Part shown: positions 21,085-31,013 of the stretch, one piece after another | Numbering within the stretch: position 1 is the stretch's first letter | Layout: each line of letters starts with the position of its first letter | Assembly (NCBI RefSeq): GCF_963678635.1 | Contig: NC_087063.1 | Span: forward strand, 54,825,074-54,889,073 | Direction of reading: 5' to 3' | Origin: Symsagittifera roscoffensis | Taxonomy: Eukaryota > Xenacoelomorpha > Acoela > Convolutidae | DNA: 64,000 nucleotides | Position numbers and translations under genes: made by a program | Notes under the pieces: model-generated | What the model was told of the DNA's origin: nothing | Seen by the model: the letters and a program-made list of their open reading frames with translations, nothing else | The model's database searches: none

Positions 21085-21176
21085 TTTACAGGATTTGTCA
21101 TTTACAGGATTTGTCATTTACAGGATTTGTCAATTTACAGGATTTGTCATTGATTCCATTTGTCATTTACAGGATT
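21085..21176. repeat. Short tandem repeat of CATTTACAGGATTTGT
   Basis: About five imperfect 16-bp units upstream of gene 1, between the left subterminal cluster and the transposase start. It could be promoter-proximal binding sites or a slippage product. Confidence 0.75.
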
Positions 21177-21549
21177 TCAGCATTCTAGCAAATTTTATAT
21201 TAGTTTAGTTTAACTAGTTTCATTTGATGTTCAACATTTGAAGTTCAGAAAAACAGCCTGTGAGTTGAATATGAATACTACTCATGATTATTCAACACTA
21301 AAACTTGAGTCTCATAAACTATTCAACACTTAAGCTTGAGTCTCATAATAGGATAAGTTAGTAACTTGTTGTCAGAAAAAGTTTGCACGCGCGTGCGCAC
21401 AACTCAGTGTCAAGATTCACACTATATCATATAGTACCTATGATAGTTACTTTAAATCACCATTGCATAAATTCAATTCATCATTGTTTTGAAAAAAGTC
21501 CTTCATCGAAAGATTCAACAAAAGTTACTCACAATTGTCAACTTGAACA

Positions 21550-24500
21550 ATGGAATTATGGAATAAATTTTTAATTTCTGGCGCCGACTCGGACATTAAC
21601 CGTCAGTTTGTTGACTGTAACATTCTGGATGCAATTGCCGAAAACTTTATCCAAAAAAAGTACGACAAGTTATCAGAGATTCTTGAAGAGATGCTCGCAG
21701 GGACGGATAAGTGGATCGTTTCTGATGTTCTTCGTCAGATATCTGTGCGGGGACAATCAAAAAAAGCTACAATTTTAGCAGTAAGTAACTCTTTGCAAAT
21801 TTATCGTTTTCAGTCACCAAACATTCTTTACGTTGATTAATTCAACTTCAATTACGTTCATCTTTACGTTCAATTAAAATTCAACTTTCAATAAAATTTA
21901 TATCCAATTGGGACAACACAACACTGTTTAGGCTCGCGTAATGCAACTCGTAATTCTTCGTGGTTCAAGAGAAATGCCTTGGACCAAGACTCGGAAGGAG
22001 CTAGTAAAATGTTTCTTCGGTCCAATGTTCATACCTGACGAAGTTGATCCTTATAAAGCGCTCAAAGCAACCAAAACTTCATTTTCATTTCAACAGTGCG
22101 GCACTCAATCAAACTTACCTCAAACATTGGAAGAGTCAAGACACGTTTCCAGGATAATGAAACGATCAAAATTTATGTCTATAACAGCTGACAACTCCCA
22201 ACAACTATGGGGACAAGTGCTGAAACTGATACGACAAAAAAAATTCAAATAAGCACATTTGTTAAATTGATTCGACAATCCGCATTCAGCCGTAAAAAGA
22301 CGTATTCTGGGTATAGAAAGAATGACACAAATGTCTTACGAGTTTTGGCGATGGAACTATTTTCTAAAAGAGGTTCAACGAAGGATTTTGAGTTTTGCTT
22401 GGGCATCGCTTGTAAAACTGGAAACGTAGAAGAAGTGATCAACATTATCCGGAATAGACTACAACTGATTGGCCTCGGACATAATTTAGTACCCTCAATG
22501 AGAAATGTCCAACGATCAACTGCAAGCCTTGTAAATCACTTTTTGGCCTTGTGCAAACCACAGAAGTCCTTCTCTGGATTCAGAACGGACTTGGTTGCAT
22601 GTATACAACTAGCTGTTTTTCTATCGTTTAAAACAGAAAACATCAACAACGTTAAAGTCGATATTTGGGGTGACGGTTGTGAAATTGGTGGCACAGAAGT
22701 TACGAGAATGGCTTTTAGACTACTTTCTGAAGATATTAGCGCCCAATCTGCTACGAGCGTCTTCTGCTTCGCAGGTACTCCTTTTTCTAAAATCATTTTA
22801 AAATCATTTCTTCGCAAGTTTTTTTCTCAACTTGAGACTACAATGATTTTTTTAGCTTATCGAGGAAAAGACTCAAGGTTTGCGATGGAGTTGAACTTGG
22901 GACCGAGTGTTGTCGGATGTCAAGAGTCAGGGTGGTTATTCCAGCAAACAAATCATTTGAAAAATTTGGGAGCAAAATTGACGTACAGTGGAGATACCCC
23001 GTTTCTCCATCGACTGATACTGGGCTCCGGAAACGACCTGTCTACAGATTACCCTTCTAAGATGGCACTTTATGTAGAAGACGAACGTTTTCTACCTTCC
23101 CTTTGCGACAAAATAACTGGTCGAAGAACGGATGTAAAGATTCCATTTCGCACGAATATTCCTGAAACTTCTGTAGTTTTCCTTAATGACGTGAGATGCA
23201 TTTGCCCAGATGCCACGCACATGCTCACTCGATGCGTTGAAAGTGACCTGAGAAAAATGGCTCAAAAAATTATCAACGACAAAAGTCCGTTCGAAATGGA
23301 GTTTCTTCACCGCTTTGAACAGAATCTGTCAAGTCGTGATGCCAAGAGACCCGTCTTCCAATTTACAAGAACTGCGAAAAATGCGCAACAAGTTGGAACG
23401 GTTGGAGCGGTATCGTTATCTGGAAGTGGTGCCTTAACTGTTATCGCGGACAAAGAGGAGTTGAAGGTATGCTAAATTACCATTTTAATGTATCCTCATA
23501 ATTTCAATTTTACAATGTTACAATTTAGGATGCCAAGTTTGGAACAATAACCGACCTATATGATGGAGTGTGGTGCGATGAAATAGTTAGCGGTACCTCA
23601 GATAAAACCGTCGCAAATTCCATTGATGTCCTCAAAGTATTGCATCCAAATTTGTTCACGAAAGAGGACCCTAAAGCGAAAGGAAAACTTTCTATAACGA
23701 CTCTGGATGCAAGCGAACTTTTGAGAAAAAGCTTGAACCGTTGTATTACTATCTTGAGAAGTTCTAAGGAGAGTTTTAACGTAATTGATTCCAATTTTTG
23801 GGCGGAAACCTACTATCAAACTTCTTTACTATTATTCGCAGAACACGGACTGACGCCATACAAACTCAAGCTGGTGACTATTCCGCAAATTGTTGAAGGA
23901 AACTTCGTGGTGTCCCCGTGGAACCACATTTGCGAAGGTCTAGAAAAATCTAACCATCACGCCAGCAAAGATTTTCATACAAGAACAATGCGTGGAGGCG
24001 GAAAAAAGTGTAATCATGATCCACTTTTTCTTGAAAGTTTTTTCTCTTTTTGCAAGCTCCTTCAACGTACTAAAGCAGAAAAAGAAGTGCCTGACGTTTT
24101 AGCGAATCTTACGAGTGTTTTCAACGTGTCATTAGGACAAACTTATCTGGAAATATGCATCGACGCAGTACCGAATCCTCGTATTGCTGTCGGAGAAGTG
24201 CGTGCGAAGAATAAGATGTTAACTGGGATGAGATTTTACGTACTGGGCTCGTTTGCTGGAACCCCTGCAGTTGATGGAGGAAACAGACACGTGCCTCGTC
24301 TAACAGCCCAACTTATGATGGAAAAGTGGATCAAGGAACATGGGGGTTCTGTTTACCGAAAAGACACAGCAGAGACTCTCTTATATTCACACTCCAAAAC
24401 CCCGCATTGTTACATAGTTTTGAGGGACGAAACCGATCTTTCAATTGGAACTATGACAACGGAAGAAGTTGATGAATTCTACACGACGCTTAGACAGGGC

Positions 24501-24869
24501 CAAACAAAAAAGAAAAAGATTCAAAGTGAAAGTGGAACTTCTGATTGTAACAGTGAAAATGTAGAGCGAAGAAACTCGAAAGGAATACGAAAAAAATCAC
24601 AGGCAGCTTTAATTTGTGAGCTTTTTGCTGGAGGCGATTTTCAGTTCCTCAAAGCTCAATTTATTTTTGATACAATCAAATCTGATTGTGTTCTTAATCC
24701 TGAAAACTATATTTTACAGCCAGGATCAAGTTTCAGAAAGATAAACGTCAATGATGTCCGCCCATTGTTAATGGATCAATGTGGAGGCAAAAAAACTGAA
24801 GAAAATGTTTCGACCATTAGTTCACTGCGAAAATTTAGAAAATCCAAATGCGAAGAATCCGCTTTATAA
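21550..24869 (+). CDS. Transposase of the 16.6-kb element: RNase H-fold (DDE-like) with BRCT-like C-terminus
   Basis: Exons: 21550-21780, 21932-22774, 22856-23466, 23529-24869, all with GT..AG borders and matching phases; the 81-nt intron 22775-22855 keeps the frame if retained. About 1000 aa. Candidate acidic catalytic residues lie in GDGCEIGG (Asp 22672), CPDATHML (Asp 23209) and HICEGLEKSNHH (Glu 23934), followed by a conserved-looking RTMRGGGKK and a Cys/His segment; this fits a DDE transposase with a long insert before the Glu, reminiscent of large eukaryotic families such as KDZ, but I cannot prove the family. The last ~215 residues (from ~24215) look like a BRCT domain: FYVLGSFAG, then KHGG-like EHGGSVYRK, and a late FIFDTIKSD..PENY. 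A Lys-rich linker (QTKKKKIQ) may be a nuclear signal. There is one break: exon 2 passes into the next frame at an 8-A run near 22236-22243. Confidence 0.72.
22236..22243 (+). other. Frame change at an A8 tract inside the transposase (possible -1 slip site)
   Basis: Reading exon 2 from 21932 gives an in-frame stop at 22250-22252. The open frame to the right is reached by a -1 shift. In the zero frame the run is read CAA AAA AAA, which contains the slippery heptamer A AAA AAA. The break may be programmed frameshifting, a one-base indel, or a sequencing error in the homopolymer. Confidence 0.6.
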
Positions 24870-25210
24870 CTTTCATTTGTCTTTCAATTTTGTTATTATC
24901 TTAATTTCCACTAAAACCGTTTTCAAAAGTTGACAGTGACGTGCAATTTAGTTTTGTCCTTCCTAGTTTTGTCCATCAATAAAGATTAATTACATCATAT
25001 ACATATTAATATATATCATACTATGATAGTATAATAGTTATAGTATCAATATTAGTATATATTAGTAATATTAGTATAATATTATACTATAATAGTGTTC
25101 ATATTAATCATATAATATATTATATACTCAGTCCAGTCTACCGTGGACTTCAAGTCCATGTAAGTTACTTCAAGTATGATATATATATAAATTATATATA
25201 TATAGGCAGC

Positions 25211-25213
<3 letters not shown>

Positions 25214-25277
<64 letters not shown>
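25214..25277. repeat. (AT)n microsatellite
   Basis: About 30 uninterrupted AT dinucleotides, the longest simple repeat inside the transposon. Confidence 0.95.
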
Positions 25278-25279
<2 letters not shown>

Positions 25280-25839
25280 TTTATGTAATTGCTACATGAT
25301 GTACTAGTAGTACAGTGCTACTAGATGGTAACTGTTAAAAAGGCTTTGTCCCGGATTCCGGGCCAGAAAAGAATTCAGTCCTCGGATTTCGGCACCCAAC
25401 TTTTTTGAGATTACACAAAATAAATTATTGCAAAAAAACGGCCTACATCAAAATCAGTAGTTTACAGTAATTTAGCACACTTGTCCAATACTTTCTCTGT
25501 TACCATAGCAATAAATCCGTTTCTCTGAGAAAGTTTCTCTGAAACACGTGGCAGTGCATTGTTGTTCAATGCACACGTTTAGTTAGTCACATGAGCTTTG
25601 AAACGTTAACAGTAAATAGTTTACAGTAATTTAGCACACTTGTCCAATGCTTCCAATAATAACACGTAGCAGTGCATTGTTATTCACACACACGTTTAAT
25701 TAGTCACATGAGCTTTGAAACGGCAGGAATAGTATATAACTTTCTCGTGTCTTTTCTCGTAACCTTCTTGTCGGCGAAGAGTTATTGATAACATTGTTCA
25801 ATTATTTTTCATTTATTCGTTAATCGCAGCGAACTTCAA

Positions 25840-25912
25840 TTCAACTTTGAAAGTTTGAAGGTGGATTATAATCTTGAAGATTATAATCCACCTTCAAACT
25901 TTCGAAGTTGAA
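25840..25912. repeat. Hairpin upstream of gene 2 (36-nt arms, 1-nt loop)
   Basis: Left arm 25840-25875 and right arm 25877-25912 pair with a single mismatch around a central G at 25876. It lies about 50 bases before the gene 2 ATG, so an RNA copy would form a very stable stem in the 5' leader unless spliced out; the TTTTCAG acceptor-like sequence at ~25955 makes splicing possible. Confidence 0.9.
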
Positions 25913-25961
25913 TTTAAATTCAACAATTGTTACAAGTTAAATTTCTTATTTTCAGTGAGAA

Positions 25962-28900
25962 ATGCCAAATCGTCAGAGAAGAGAAACTGACAAAACCTGC
26001 AATGGTAAGTAATTATAATAATTAAGTGTAAATTAGAATGGTTAAACCATCATTCAGTTGAACTACAGTTATGATTGGTCTTAAACAAAATACACTTTGT
26101 GTTTTTGAGTGAATTTAAAGTTCATTTGATTGATTTTTTGATTGACAAAAACCTCTAGATTGCATTATAAAGAAAAATAAATTATTTAAATACTGAAATA
26201 TTGACCGTCAAGTGTGACAATCATTGTCATGATACGGCCCGTATAACCGGGTTATCCTAAATGACTGAAACCGTTTCGTGACCGTCACGAATCATTGTCG
26301 TGAATGAATTCGTAATTCACGAATTCGTGACGAATCACTGAAATCAACCATATTAGAACAACCGATATTTACAGGAAAACGGCATGTACAACCGATATTT
26401 ACAGGAAAACGGCATGTACAACCGATATTTACAGGAAAATGGCATGTATGTAACTTGGTAATCAACAAAACTTTTATTGGTTTTTCCAGAAGCCAGTACT
26501 GTAATTAAATTACATCATGTTATTAATCAATAATCATTCACATATTAGAATTTTGCTTCCATCATCCCATGATATATCAGTGATAAACTATAACTTTTTT
26601 AGAATGTCGTAAAGTCTTTCACTCTACCGGCACGCTCAACCGCCACAGAAGACTAAACGTTTGCCGAGCTAAGCAGGTCAAACGGGAGAGCATGCTCCGA
26701 TGCATGTTTTGCAGTGTGCCCGAATCTTCTTGGTTCGCGGACATCTATGCAGTTGCTGAACATGCATTGAGTCCCTACTGCTGGAACAAAATCAGGAGCA
26801 ATCGTGTACGAGGAGTCGAAGCAAATTTTCTGGTGCCAACACGAACAAACTTTGATGCAGTCGTGAGAACATGGAAAGGCTGCAAAAAAGCGTTTTCCCT
26901 GGCTGATAGACGTCGAAGCAAGCAGTTTGAAGACGAAGAGTTTCGGTTTGGTAAGGTTTTGTTAGCCCTCAGGCCCTGGGTTGCTTTTGGCCAACTGAAA
27001 AAAAAAATTTTGCAATAAAAAAATAACCGCTATTTTAGTGACTGAAAAAAAACTAAAATAATAAAATAATCAATTGCAACTTGAATGTTGAACATGATTT
27101 TCAACCAATTTTTTTTGTTATGAAAGATTTTGGACTCCAAACTTCGGAAGTCATAGTCAATATAGACCAGTTGTGTTTAGACATGGACGCAGTTGACTCC
27201 CAGGTGTTTTATTTGCCCAGTCAACTTCAACAAGCCAAAAAAAAATCAACGAGTTCTCCACTAGCAGGAACAGCACAAATGTTGCCAACAACATCCTGTT
27301 CAGTGAACCAACAAGAAAATGCTGAACTTCCACTGGAAGAGGAAGAAGAACCTTCAACGAGTTCTCCACAGGCAGGAACAGCACAAATGTTGCCAACAAC
27401 ATCCTGTTCAGTGAACCAACAAGAAAATGCTGAACTTCCACTGGAAGAGGAAGAAGAACCTTCAACGAGTTCTCCACAGGCAGGAACAGCACAAATGTTG
27501 CCAACAACATCCTGTTCAGTGAACCAAGAAAATGCTGAACTTCCACTGGAAGAGGAAGAAGAACATTCAACGAGTTCTACGAAAAGTCCGGGAACTGCAC
27601 AGGAAAAGCTTCCTCTTGAAGAGGAAGAACTGTTTGAAACAGCTGAAGTTGACTCTGAAGTTGGGGATGACTTTAAGTTCAACTTCAATCTTCTTGATAC
27701 AGAAGAACAGCAAAGTTCAACTGCAAACAAGGTAACATTGTTAATCATTAATCTCGAAAAAATTCACAAATTTTTTCGAGCTTTTGAGAACGATAAAAAA
27801 ATTGTAGGCCTGTGAACTGTAAGAAAATGAACTCCATTCTTCATTCAAGAAAAATTATTCTCACTAAACGTGCCAAAATCCAGTACTTTTGAACAAATTT
27901 TTTCGAGCTTTTGAGAACGATAAAAAAGTTGTAGGCATTGGCCTGTGATAAAAATTTGCAATGTTTTGTCATTTGACACTGGATTCCGGGGCTCATGGCT
28001 AAAGGTTTGAACATGAATTCCGAGATCAATTCCTTGCCTAGTTGACAGCATTCGAAAGTGCCATGGATTCCGGAGAGATATTCATTAGGCCCGGAATCCA
28101 TGGCACTTTCGAATGCTGTCAACTAAGCAAAAAATTGATCTCGGAATTCATGTTCAAACCTTTAGCCATAAGGCCCGGAATTCAGTGCCAAATGACAAAA
28201 CATTGCCAATTTTTATCACAGGCCAATGCCTACAACTTTTTTATCTTTCTCAAAAGCTCGAAAAAATTTGTTCAAAAGTACAGGATTTTGGCACGTTTAG
28301 TGAAAATAATCATTATTTGTGATAGAAATAGAAATATGATATTTCTTGAATGAAGAATGGAGTTAATTTTTTTAAATGAAGTCACAACGCTGGTTCTTTG
28401 GGTTTTTTCAAATGGGTTTGACTCACCCGGACAAACTACCCACTTACTTCCTTTTTTCAGCAAGCAAAACAGACTAGAGTGGATTCTAAGGCCGCTTCTA
28501 TCTGGCCTTCTGTAAAGATAGTCTTGCCGAGAGACTCACGCATATTGCATTTGAGGCAACTGGAGAGCTTCACGACTATCCAAGACTTACGAAGAGTGTT
28601 ATCCTGCGTGAGTTTTCATTTTGTTCGTAAAAAATGAAAAGTGTTTCACACAGAAAAAAATTATGTTCACAGGTAAAAATCGCGAAATCGTTGGTAAGGA
28701 CAGTTGAAGCGCGACATATCGAAAGTGCCCTTCAGGAAGCAGAGTTTTTGAACTCAGAATATGCTGTTTTTGTTCCTGACGCCTTTCGATTCAACGGCTT
28801 CACGTCAAAAGTGTCACAATCAGTCCTCGACAACCCAAACGTCGTGAAGCTTCTATTGGAAGGTTACAAAAAACCATTAACCCTCCGCTCGTACGACTCG

Positions 28901-30455
28901 AATTTCAGGGTTAGTACTACTAACGCTTTAGTACGCTTTCTTTTCAAAGATTTGCCAACAAAGGTTGCCAGTATAAAATTTTTATCATGACCGTCATTCA
29001 TTCATTCACTGAAAGTTGAGGTTGAAATGTCTCTGGATGATTTTCCGAAATTTTTTCAATTTAATTTCTAATTTCTTACTAAGTTATAGTATTGAACCAT
29101 TCCAGGAACAAACAAGGATAGTTGATGGAAAAGAGGTGGATCAGTTGTTCAGAAAAACACCTCCCATGTTTTACAACATTATTGATGCTGATGCCGCACA
29201 TCAAAAAATCACACAATTTACACAACCGTCATTCCTATCGAGTACCTCGCTGGGACACATTCATTCAAAAAAATTGCCCGCAGCATATCGGCCCAATAAA
29301 GAGTCCAACTTCCTTCTCATTTCTCAAGATGGCGCTGTGACAATGTTCCACCAAGATTTTTCCAGCACATCAGTCCTCTATATTCTACTGAAAGGATGTA
29401 AGACGTTCTTCTTGATAGCCCCGACGAGCATCAACCAGGATCTCTTCAACCAGTTCCTGCAGCAGTCCCGAAGGAAATTTTTCTTCGGTTCCCATGAAGG
29501 CTTGAATATGGGAGGGTGCCAAGCTATCACGCTGAAAGCGCGACAAGGTTTAATCATGCCAGTGAATATGATTCATATGGTGGAGACGACAGGCGTTTCT
29601 GTCGCCTATGGAGTTAACTTCATTTTCAAGAATCATCTTCGTCTGGCCGCTGATACCTTCAAGACAGAACGCGTTCAGAAAACAAAGTTCACTGAATGCT
29701 ACCCTTCTTTCTCATTCCTTGCGCTTACTCATATTGTGTCTCGAGTACAGTGAGTCGTTTAACATCTTTGAAAAATTAACATCATGTTAAAGAGTCAACT
29801 GTGAAAATCTGTGGTTGAAGTTTATAATAATGTAACCTCAAAATCAATAACTGGAATAATATGACAAAATCTATTTTTTTGAAATTTTTGAATTTGTTTA
29901 CAGAGATGGATCCGACGCAAATGCCGATGAGCTCGCGGCAATTTTTGACGTGTTTCAAATTCTGAAAAAACACGACTCATCGTTTGCACAACATGTTTCC
30001 CTAGTAAGAGACAACGTACGTACAAATTATGCTCAAGTTGAAATATTGAATATTTTTGACACAATTTTATTCATAACGTTTTGGTAAAACTTCTCTGAGT
30101 TTATGACAAAATTAATTTAATATTACTCAGTAATATTACTCATCAAGGCTTGATGTAACTTACATATATATTCAATGTATATCAATATTATTATTATTAT
30201 ATCAATATATACTATATATAGTATACTATATTTATAGTATAAAGTTGAATATTTTTTTTAATGTCATCCAGTATTGTTTTCCAGGATAAATTACTTGCAA
30301 CTGGAAACTCTTCGAACCTGGGTAACAACTTCTCTAAAGTTGAACTTTTGGAAAAGCGAATCGAACTCATGATGATGATGAGGCAACATGATTGTGTCCT
30401 AGTCAGTCCAGCCCCAAGTCCAAACAAAAAGTTAAAGGCAAATCCTTCAACCTGA
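25962..30455 (+). CDS. Zinc-finger / JmjC-domain protein (predicted lysine demethylase)
   Basis: Eight exons join with correct phases: 25962-26004, 26603-26950, 27127-27731, 28461-28607, 28673-28909, 29106-29749, 29904-30015, 30285-30455, giving 768 aa. The N-terminus has a C2HC finger split by intron 1 (CNECRKVF..H..C) and a second Cys/His group (LRCMFC..AEHALSPYC). Exon 3 has an acidic repeat of three to four 36-residue units. Exon 6 holds a JmjC domain: FHQDF gives the HxD iron ligands (about His542, Asp544), LLKGCKTFFLI includes the 2-oxoglutarate lysine, and MIHMVETT gives the distal His (~617). The sequence between most resembles the KDM2/KDM7 (PHF8) type. With all three iron ligands it is predicted to be an active Fe(II)/2-oxoglutarate oxygenase acting on methyl-lysine in the nucleus. 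Substrate is unknown; protein hydroxylation is an alternative. Confidence 0.85.
26360..26449. repeat. Three tandem 30-bp repeats in intron 1 of gene 2
   Basis: The unit AACCGATATTTACAGGAAAA + CGGCATGTAC is repeated three times with one base change in the third. It has no spacers. Confidence 0.95.
27250..27590 (+). repeat. 108-bp coding minisatellite in the JmjC gene
   Basis: CAGGAACAGCACAAATGTTG occurs at 27265, 27373 and 27481 (period 108, 36 codons), with a partial fourth unit. Each unit encodes an acidic LEEEEE stretch plus TSSPQAGTAQ. Unit 3 lacks one CAA codon. Length variation here would not break the frame. Confidence 0.95.
27829..28365. repeat. Fold-back inverted repeat in intron 3 of the JmjC gene
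   Basis: The left arm (~27829-28068) and right arm (~28079-28365) are inverted copies of each other with a few differences and a ~30-base insertion near 28305-28340 in the right arm. Both arms carry the GGATTCCGG motif seen at the transposon ends. A partial extra copy (TTTTTTCGAGCTTTTGAGAACG) precedes it at ~27769. It looks like a MITE or fold-back unit nested in the larger element. Confidence 0.85.
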
Positions 30456-31013
30456 CACCCGTTTATGCCAACCACTGAATATTGCTCAAAAAAATCTTCT
30501 GCTCCCTAGCGACCGCATTCAACGTGTTATTTTTCTCTCGATTATTCGAACATGAAACAATAACATTCGATGTGGAGTCCACTTTCTTCCAAATTCTGTG
30601 TAAATACGCCTTTTCAACTCCTTCGCGGCGCGCAGTTATCACTGTGAGTGACCGTCAAAGTGACTTTATGATGATAATTTATAACTTACGTCATTGAATG
30701 ACGTTATGATGATGATTATGATTATACTGTAATTTTTTTTCAGTACTGCTTGTACTGACACTGTCAAAAAAACATAGCTTAAAGCTCTTACTATGAGCCT
30801 CATGAGAAACATTTCCAATTGAAGTGTTTGCAAACAATTTGTTTTCTTTTCATTTAATAGAGAGAAAAAGATGATTGCCAATTTTCGGATTTGAAAAAAG
30901 TTACATTGTCAACAAGGTTTGAAGTTTATGAAACTTTAATTGATCACATTCACGCGAAAACACTGGAACTTTGAACTAGTTGAACTAATAAAAATAATGG
31001 GGTTTTGACTGTT
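30456..31013. terminator. Convergent 3' region between the JmjC gene and gene 3
   Basis: Gene 2 (+) and gene 3 (-) end facing each other. The interval is AT-rich, with an ATGATGATTATGATTAT stretch near 30708-30725. It should hold both poly(A) sites. No gene is seen. Confidence 0.45.

Larger units (their letters stand above)
24870..25961. promoter_or_regulatory. Spacer between genes 1 and 2: AT microsatellite, direct repeats, hairpin
   Basis: No gene is seen. It holds TA-rich sequence, an (AT)n run at ~25214-25277, two copies of the GGATTCCGGG motif region (~25353-25390), a ~115-150-bp imperfect direct repeat (TTTACAGTAATTTAGCACACTTGTCCAAT at 25460 and 25620, each with GCAGTGCATTGTT and CACATGAGCTTTGAAAC), and a near-perfect hairpin at 25840-25912. 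It probably includes the gene 2 promoter and 5' UTR. Confidence 0.55.

Noticed and set aside
22207-22230. ATG at 22207 as the start of a separate gene
   Set aside because: The upstream exons flow into this frame by a single -1 shift, so it is the same gene.
26360-26449. 30-bp repeats as a CRISPR array
   Set aside because: Head-to-tail units with no spacers, in an intron of a eukaryotic gene.
27157-27748. Two long minus-strand frames over the JmjC gene exon 3
   Set aside because: They arise because the 108-bp repeat keeps all frames open; no splice or domain support on the minus strand.
27841-28353. Similar ~100-aa frames on opposite strands
   Set aside because: They are the two arms of the fold-back repeat read in each direction, not genes.
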